DNA of 64,000 bases from Holothuria scabra (taxonomy: Eukaryota > Echinodermata > Holothuroidea > Aspidochirotida > Holothuriidae): contig CM074188.1 in assembly GCA_037179385.1 (NCBI GenBank), forward strand, positions 24,073,318-24,137,317, in the 5' to 3' direction. The notes below the pieces were generated by a model, which was not told the origin of the DNA, did no database searches, and was given only the letters and a program-made list of their open reading frames with translations. Positions 40,301-49,300 of this stretch are shown here, piece after piece (the stretch's first letter is position 1; each line of letters starts with the position of its first letter). A program made the position numbers and the translations under genes.

Positions 40301-43300
40301 CACCATTAGTTGGCGCCGAGCGTAAAGAAAATTTGGAAAAATCAGACCCCTTAGATGGCCGGAAATAGCATTTTCCAGGCTAATACGAAGAATCTAGCCA
40401 GTCCTTTTCTTCTTTTGTCGTTTGCAATAAAATGCTCACTTCAAAATATGTTCGCAAACTGCAATGTGATCAGAGAGTTAAGAGCTAATTTTACCCCCAA
40501 AATGTTATTTTGCCCAAAAGACCGAGCGAAGCGCCACCATTGGTTGGCGCGGAGCGTAAAGAAAATTTCGAAAAATCAGACCCCTCAGATGGTCAAAATT
40601 GCGTATTTATGCTTGTAAAGAGAATCTAAACATGTAGTCTTTTTTATCGATGCCACCAGTGCGAAACAGAGTCTACCTCTTAAAGTAAAATTGGAATTTG
40701 ACAGAATTTGCCTAGGTCTATTTGTAGGAATTAAAAAAATGGCATCACTGAAAGACCTTGCAGGGACAATCCTTCCCCTTTGAAAATTTTTGAAAAATTG
40801 GGCGTCCTTATAAGCAATCTGGTGCCACATATGCTATCTTTTGAAGTAAAATCTGTGTTAATAAAGTTAGACTACGTATTTTTAAGAACAAAGAAATAAA
40901 TGGCATCTGTGAGGGGGGCATGGCCCAACGGTCTCCCCTTCGCACGCCACTAAGGAGGCCTAATAGTGGCTCGAACACACAGGATATCCTGTTAGAAAAG
41001 CAGTCTGTTAAGTGTAGAAGGCTACAAGGTACTCATTGTCCATTTATTGTTACACTCAAAGTGAGCAGAAAGCTATTTTCCCGAACTAGCTTGTAAGCCT
41101 CCAAGGATTAGGCTAAGTAACAAAATCTAAGTGTGCCAACGGATCCTGTTAATTCTAATTTCTAGATTAACTTTAAGTTTATCGTTGGCCATGGATTGTT
41201 TCGGCCCCATCCATCGTTATTTAAACAGAGTAAAATCGTACAGCTACTGCTAGCTTGTAGAAGAACATAACAACCTCGGGGGTCTACGGTAGTGACTTGT
41301 CAGTTTTCACATCCTTTTACTGAATTCCCAAAGTATCACCTGAATAACAGCTTCCTGTGCACTGAAATGCACTGATCATAACCCCCGTGCGAATACAAGC
41401 ACAAGAGAACATTCAATCTGCTACGCGGCGAGGACATTTCTGTGGAACGCGAATTGGGCCGGTTCATGCGACACTGACGAAATCTGAGTTAATTTGTTGC
41501 ATGAAAATACGAATTATGTATGAAAAATGTCTCACAATTTCTTATTCTAGCAAAAATATTGAGAAATTTTTGTAATAATAAGAAGATTCATCAAATTTCC
41601 CCATTTTCATCAAATTTCCCCAAAAATTTTTCCAGGGGGGGCAACTTTCCCCCCTGCCCCCCAGTAGCTACGCCACTGAGAGAGCGACTACATGGAAAGG
41701 GGTCGTTGTTGGTGCGACTTAAATCAATTGAAACTCGGCTGCAAAACTTCATTTAACTAACTAACTAACCTTGAAAGAAATTCTGGCTAGAAATCTCTCA
41801 GTGTTGTGTATTCTAGTTTTTGATTCAACAGCATAAAAAGACATCTACCCCCTAACCATCATCTTACATTCGTTTTAGACGTAGCTAATCATGGCAGCCT
41901 GTGCATTGGAAACTATCGCCAGAACTTAAAAGAACTTCTTCTGTTCTTATTTGGAATGTTTTCTTCTTTCATTGACAGAGGTAATGGACTTGGTTTGTGT
42001 ACCCTGTCCTCACAAAGTGGTGGAATTGTCTCGCCCCTTATCACTCTTCTTACCTCAGTATGGAGCCCCCTTCCTTTCGTGATTTTTGGAGTGGCCACTC
42101 TCCTTGCTGGAGCTATGTCTTTGCTGCTTCCCGAGACAAAAGGTGAACTAATGCCAGAAACGATTGCTGATGCGGAAGCGCTTGGCAGGTTAGTTTCTTC
42201 TCTAAAATGATGAATAAAATTAACTCTATAGAGCACAGGGGGTCGATCCATACCCCCAAAAATATTACCATTTTGTAGAATTCATAAAACAACCCCCTTA
42301 CATCCTACAGCCTTTCCCTTGGTATCAAATGATTGGGAACAAAAAGATCTGTCTAATAATAATAATTTTCTTGGGTAGTGTCCCCGAAGAATTTTTGAGA
42401 AAATCCTGCCGATTGTATGAGTCTCCTAAAAAAAAGTGCGAAAAAATGGAAAAATACGTAAAATTTACAAAAAAAAATCGTGAGGGCACAAAAAAATGAA
42501 AATCCTTCGACTATACTTTATGTTAATAGTTTACAGATCCAATATACTAAAAAGTGAAAAGATTTTTGTATGTCTGTGTTTTTTTTTTTTTAATCCTTGA
42601 AAAATCCTTCAAAAATCATCAAACATTGCCCCAAAAACAGCCCTCAGAAAAAAAAATCGTATCTCCGTCATTTTACGGTCGATTTTTAAAAACTTTGCAC
42701 CATTCAACTCAGCACAGGCTTGGAATCTCTGCCAGCCTAAGCAAAATGCGATTAGCGCCATCTATCTGTTGTAAGGGAGAGCTAAAAGTAAAGTACCCCC
42801 GCGAATTCTGGAACAAATTTGCGGAACTGGTTCCACACATATGTATGACAATCATATGCAACAGCGTCGTGACAAGATCATCCAGCCAGTCTGCACAGCC
42901 ACCAAAAGTCGCTTCTTTTCTAATTTGAGTATGCATGACGTCACAGCCATTGCATATATAATTAGCAAAAACTAACTGTTTTCAAATCCAAATTTCGACA
43001 TGAAAAACACATTATCTTACAAAATCATCATTAAAATTAATAGAGAACACATTTTCCGATAGTTTTGCAACATTTTTGAAGTATTTTATACATAAAGCAA
43101 TGAATTTGAGACGATTTTTTGAACTCGTATAAACAGTTTTCATACTGTTCGGAAAATTTGGTTTTTTCTCGAAAACAAGTTTTTTGGCACGGTATGCCAG
43201 AAAGAGGGTACATCAGAAATTTCCTTATACACCTAAAAAATCTAACATTACCATTGAATATTTCTGAATACGGTCAGGTATTCGCAAAGTTTAGAGCAGG

Positions 43301-46300
43301 TATTGACACTGCCTTGCACCGTATGTAAAAAGCCCAATTTCCCGTACTGAGGTGTTTGCATTAGTTGCGCGAAAATGGAACTACACCGAGCGAGAAAATA
43401 TCCTCCACATAAGTATTAATCATGTTAACCTCGTCGAGTCTTCCTTTACGTTTGATTTACATATATATAGTAGGAAAATTACATTGGGAGTCAATTTTTG
43501 AAAACCTTGTAACGATTAAGTGGCTACCGATGCAAGGGTTATAGTGATTGTATCTTATAGTACGTCAGTACCTTGAGTCGATCACCACAGTGTTATACAA
43601 CGTACGGCACGATGTACAACACCTATTAATTGACGGACTCATGGTAACCTTTTGACATACATGGCCATACACTTTGAACCTTACCACATTATACAATCAG
43701 TAAATCACAGTTATTGTACTAGACTCATAAATTATTGCAAACAATAACATGACAGAAAAATTGTGGCATTAAACTAGACAATAAAGAGGTAAAATGGAGG
43801 GATATTGGAATTATAGTTCTCTTGTAAGGCTTGTTAGTGAACTCTGGGGTAATTAACGCTATACAGTCAGTCCTTATCCTTAGGTGGTGAGGTAAAAGAA
43901 ATGAAGCCTCGTATCAGAAACACTTTGTTTAGTAATATAAGTTGTGAACAGCATGTGGAACTGGGTGGGTCTTAAGTTTTTTTAGGGAACTGGGTACTCA
44001 GTACACAACCCCCACCCCCATGCACAACTAGTGACATATCAACTGAGAGTCCAAGGTAACAACAGGCCATCAAGTTAATTCAAGTTAGTGACAAAAACTT
44101 TGACTGTAATATGCCATTACTATATGATGGGGCAATTGCTACATTATTCATCTCTCCTCTGCTCAGTTAGTGGTGTAAAATGACAACAGTTTATACTTCA
44201 AATGAGAAGGCAGTCTCAGAAGAACATATGAGATTTCATCCATCAGAATTAACAGCTGATGATACAGGACACAAGTGCATGCACAACCAAAATTCTTAAG
44301 TCAGTAAATTGGCATTTTGCTTGTGTAGAGAAAAATTGTCCTCTAGGATACACTGACTTACAATCCCATTTGTGCCATTATACAAGAGAAGGGTATATAG
44401 CAATGCAAGCTCTAATCTTGACCTTAACCCCCAAATGGGCCTAGAGCACTATAGTAGGTGTAGGCTATAACTAGCAATTACATTTCAACAGGAACAGGCT
44501 GAGAACTAAGGCACAATTAATTCCTTTGAAATATGATTCAGCACAACAGTACAAAAATACGGTAAGTAAGAAAACTGAGAACAATGGCCCAGGCAAAATA
44601 ATAAACAAAAAAATCCTGAAACTGATGGAGCTCTTATAGGTGCGCATTCCATATACTCTAAGTATATTCCTCAAGTCATTTCCCTTTTGAAAATTCTTGA
44701 CTTCGTCTGGTAAAACCATATGAAAGAACCGACAGGCTGGTAAAGTGTATGTGTAAATAAATGTCTATAGGGCCTATATCAATTGTTTCATGATGTAGCC
44801 TGCAATACCTGTAAGTGTAACACTAATTTGCTTATTTTGGTTCTTCATCTTCATCGTTGGTACTGTACATTGCTCCCGATTCAACTCACAAGGTACATAT
44901 GACACAATAATTTTGTTGTACAGGCCTCTTAAAATTTTTAACAAGCTTTTTTCTAAAATGAAAACTCACTCACACAGCAAGCAAGGACTAGTAAAGTAGT
45001 ATTTGTATGATGATCACAGATCATCAGTACACATTCATACATTCACTATGTACCATAGTGTGCAGTTTTAGCATGCATAGGCCAAGGCCTAGTATAGACT
45101 AGGCCTGTCTGTAAAATTTTAATGTTATTTTTTAGTGGTTTAAAACCTTAAAAGGGCCTGTCAGTCGTATTTAAATTCACTTTATTACTTGACATAATGA
45201 CTAAAATAGTATCCTAGTTAGCAGCCTAGAATCAAAAGACAATGACAATAGCTTACCATATGTTACCATATGTTAACCATAACGTTACCGCCTTGTGCGA
45301 TGCTCTACGTGGCCAAAGAGTGCAAAATTCCAACTTGCAAAAACGTTCATTGCGACTATTTTGTTGTTTTGCTCGTAGTGTAATAGGTATCAGTAGTTAG
45401 CTTTATGTCTCAAACACTCGATTTTGGAAGTTTTACACCCCAATGATCCTGAATACGGTCTGGTATTCGCAAAATTTGAGGCCAGTCAAAAAACCCCACC
45501 AAAAGTTGACCTATTTTTGATGGAAAATTTCTCTGTAAAATTGCGAAAGAAACAATACCTCACGATATTTTTAGTAAAGAAAAGACTTTAAGATTTCAAA
45601 TGACCAAGGATACAGCAACAAGGAACGCCTTTTTATGCATTATTCAGAAGCTTGAAGTTCCCCCAGCATGTTAGGTACCTATTCTGCGAAACTCATGATT
45701 TTCTCTTGTGGGCGGAGTTTCCATTTTAGAGGATGACGTCACAAGCCTCATTAACGCTTACAGCGAGGCTTGACTGCATCTTCATAAGATGAGCTACAAA
45801 TGGGGTAAAAAAACCATTCCAAACGGGGTTTGTGAACCTGTGTAGAACAAAACGTGGCTAGGTAGTACTTCTGGGATGTTCTGGGTGAGTTTTTACAGAT
45901 TGTTTTGTCGAAATTTTTGATAATTTCGACAATTTGGTAACGTCTGGTGGTAACGTTTAGTGACGTTAGGCACATACAATACAGAAAATAGGTTCCCATA
46001 GACTTAGTGTGGAGTGTGAAGTGAGTGTGCTGTAAAGGCAAAGATATTATAAACGTACATACCAAACTCCTATCCCTACATTGTTAGACGCACTGACTCC
46101 TCACGGAGGCTCAATCGGAGGGGCGGAAGTATTGATTGGACATGCGCACAGTTCTATTCGGTGATCTGCGCAAACATCTATGCATGGGTAACAGAAAATT
46201 CCATTGTGACGAGATGTCAGCGTGCGTGCATTTTCAAAGAGAGTTCTGTACGTGCACCATGCATTTTTCCGTGTGAAGTCCGAAATAATTGACGCGTACT

Positions 46301-49300
46301 TCCGCGTGCTTGAGAAAAGAACGCAGTAGTTAATTTTGTGTTGTAAGCGCGTAAGAGTGTAAACGCGTGCATAGATGTGCGATTGTGAAGATACCATACA
46401 GTCAAGCCTCGCTGTAAGCGTTGAAGGGGCTTGTGACGTCATCCTCTAAAATGGAAACTCCGCCCACAAGAGAAAATCATGAGTTTCGCAGAATAGTTAC
46501 CTAACATGCTGGGGGAACTTCAAGCTTCTGAATAATGCATAAAAAGGCGTTCCTTGTTGCTGTATCCTTGGTCATTTGAAATCTTCTTCTCCTCCTGTTA
46601 CCTGTGACATGCAGCTCCCAGAAACGAGTTTAGCCGTGGCAATATATTTGTGGCTAGATGTGTTAATACTTTAAATTATGTAAAACTGGGATAAAAAAAG
46701 CTTTTCGCCAATAGATATCAAATCCCTAAATTAATGATTTACGACAAAAGTAAGGGGTGTGCCCAGTCAAAAAAGCATTCACTAGATGTGCAATAGTATG
46801 AACATCACAAATCCAGTTTAGCCAGACCTTAAAACACAACCCCGAATACTACATAACGCGAAAAACCTAAAAAGCAAAATGCGTTCGCACACTCCAACGC
46901 ATTTGGGATGTATATGATCGAAACTTTTCGATATGTGTAATTGCTAGTTATAGCCTACACCTACTAGTGCTCTAGGCCCATCTGGGGGTTAAGGTCAAGA
47001 TTAGAGCTTGCATTGCTATATACCCTTTTCTTGTATAATGGCACAAATGGGATTGTAAGTCAGTGTATCCTACAGGACAATTTTTCTCTTCACAAGCAAA
47101 ATGCCAATTTACTGACTTAAGAATTTTGGTTGTGCACTTGTGTCCTGTATCATCAGCTGTTAATTCTGATGGATGAAGTCTCATATGTTCTTCTGAGACG
47201 GCCTTCTCATTTGAAGTATTAACTGTTGTCATTTTACACCACTAACTGAGCAGAGGAGAGATGAATAATGTAGCAATTGCCCCATATAGTAATAGCATAT
47301 TACAGTCAAAGTTTTTGTCACTAACTTGAATTAACTTGATGGCCTGTTGTTACCTTGGACTCTCAGTTGATATGCCTCCAGTTGTGCATGGTGGGGGTTG
47401 TGTACTGAGTACCCAGTTCCCTAGTTCCACATGCTGTTCACAACTTATATTACTAAACAAAGTGTTTCTGATCCGAGGCTTCATTTCTTCGACCTCATCA
47501 CCTAAGGATAAGGACTGACTGTATAGCGTTAATTACCCCAGAGTTCACTAACAAGCCTTACAAGAGAACTATACATTCCAATATCCCTCCATTTTACCTC
47601 TTTATTGTCTAGTTTAATGCCACAATATTTCTGTCATGTTATTGTTTGCAATAATTTATGAGTCTAGTACAATAACAGCTGTGATTTACTGATTGTATAA
47701 TGTGGTAACGTGCAAAGTGTATGGCCATGTATGTCAAAAGGTTACCATGAGTCGGTCAATTAATAGGTGTTGTACATCGTGCCATACGTTGTATTACACT
47801 GTTGTGATCGACTCAAGGTACTGACGTACTTAAGATACAATAACTATAACCCTTGCATCGGTAGCCACTTAATCGTTACAAGGTTTTCAAAAATCAAACG
47901 TAAAGGAAGACTCGACGAGGTTAACATGATTAATACTTATGTGGAGGATATTTTCTCGTTCGGTGTAGTTCCATTTTCGCGCAACTAATGCAAACACCTC
48001 AGTACGGGAAATTGAGCTTTTTACGTACGGTGCAAGGCAGTGTCAATACATGCTCTAAACTTTGCGAATACCTGACCGTATTCAGAAATATATCATGGTA
48101 ATGTTAGATTTTTTAGGTGGATAAGGAAATTTCTGATGTACCCTCTTTCTGGCATACCGTGCCAAAAAACTTGTTTTCGAGAAAAAACCAGATTTTCCGA
48201 ACAGAATGAAAACTGTTTTTACGAGTTCAAAAAAACGTCTCAAATTCATTGCTTTGTGTATAAAATACTTCAAAAATGTTGCGAAACTATCGGAAAATGT
48301 GTTCCTTATTAATTTTAATGATGATTTTGTAAGATTATGTGTTTTTCATGTCGAAATTTGGATTTGAAAACAGTTAGTTTTTGCTAATTATATATGCAAA
48401 GGCTGTGACGTCATGCATACTCAAAATAGAAAAGAAGCGACTTTTGGTGGCTGTGGGGACTGGCTGCATAGAAACTGAACAATCAATAAGCCAATGAACT
48501 TCAAACCAGGCGTTGTGCGTTTATGTTCAAATGTTCTTCTTAAGTAAAAAGCCTCGAAGAAGCCTAAAACTGTTTCATGTAAGTGAAATTTATTGGAGAA
48601 CTGTTTGCAAGAAGTGCTATATTTTAAAGTCACACGTATTTATTCTACCGGAAGATATCGATTAACTGTTAGCTGTCAAAACGACTGATCAGTGATCAGC
48701 ACTTCCGCCCCTCCGATTCGGCCTCCGTTAGGAGTCACCGCGCCATTTTAAGTTTGGTATCTATGTTTATAATATCTTTTTGTAAAGGGTAGGAGTCTTC
48801 CGATACAATCAACAAGAGAAAAAGGGGAAATCCCAAGTCGAGTTAGGCAGAAACTACAGAAAGATGCCGAAAAATTTCAATTCATCACAGTTTTGATATA
48901 TAAGGCCTTTAGGCCTAATTAAATTGACCAAGCATGAGGAAGCCATAACGAACAGGAACCATCTCTGCACACTTAACATACATAGTTTGAATTTCACGTG
49001 TTCTTTGTTACTCCTAGATCGTAAAAGTAATACATACGAATAATCGTTATGACAACAACCCCATTGGATTGGTTCGTTTAAAGGCCAAGAGCAGTCGCCC
49101 AAACTTACTTTGAAGCAACAGATAATTCTCACAGTTGACTTATTGTTTCTGTTCTAAGTATCTTTCATAATATTTTATACTGCAGTGTTGCATATTAAAG
49201 GTAAACCTAGCGGTTGCTCCTAGTAAATTTCTCATTTAAGGCAAGAATTATTGTCACATGTTCCTTAAGAGCCAATCAGGAAACAAAACAGTCTATTATA

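Noticed and set aside
41879..41978. Alternative acceptor at 41878 for SLC22 exon 9
   Set aside because: In the frame set by exon 8 it reaches a stop codon after two codons; the acceptor at 41978 continues the family sequence exactly.
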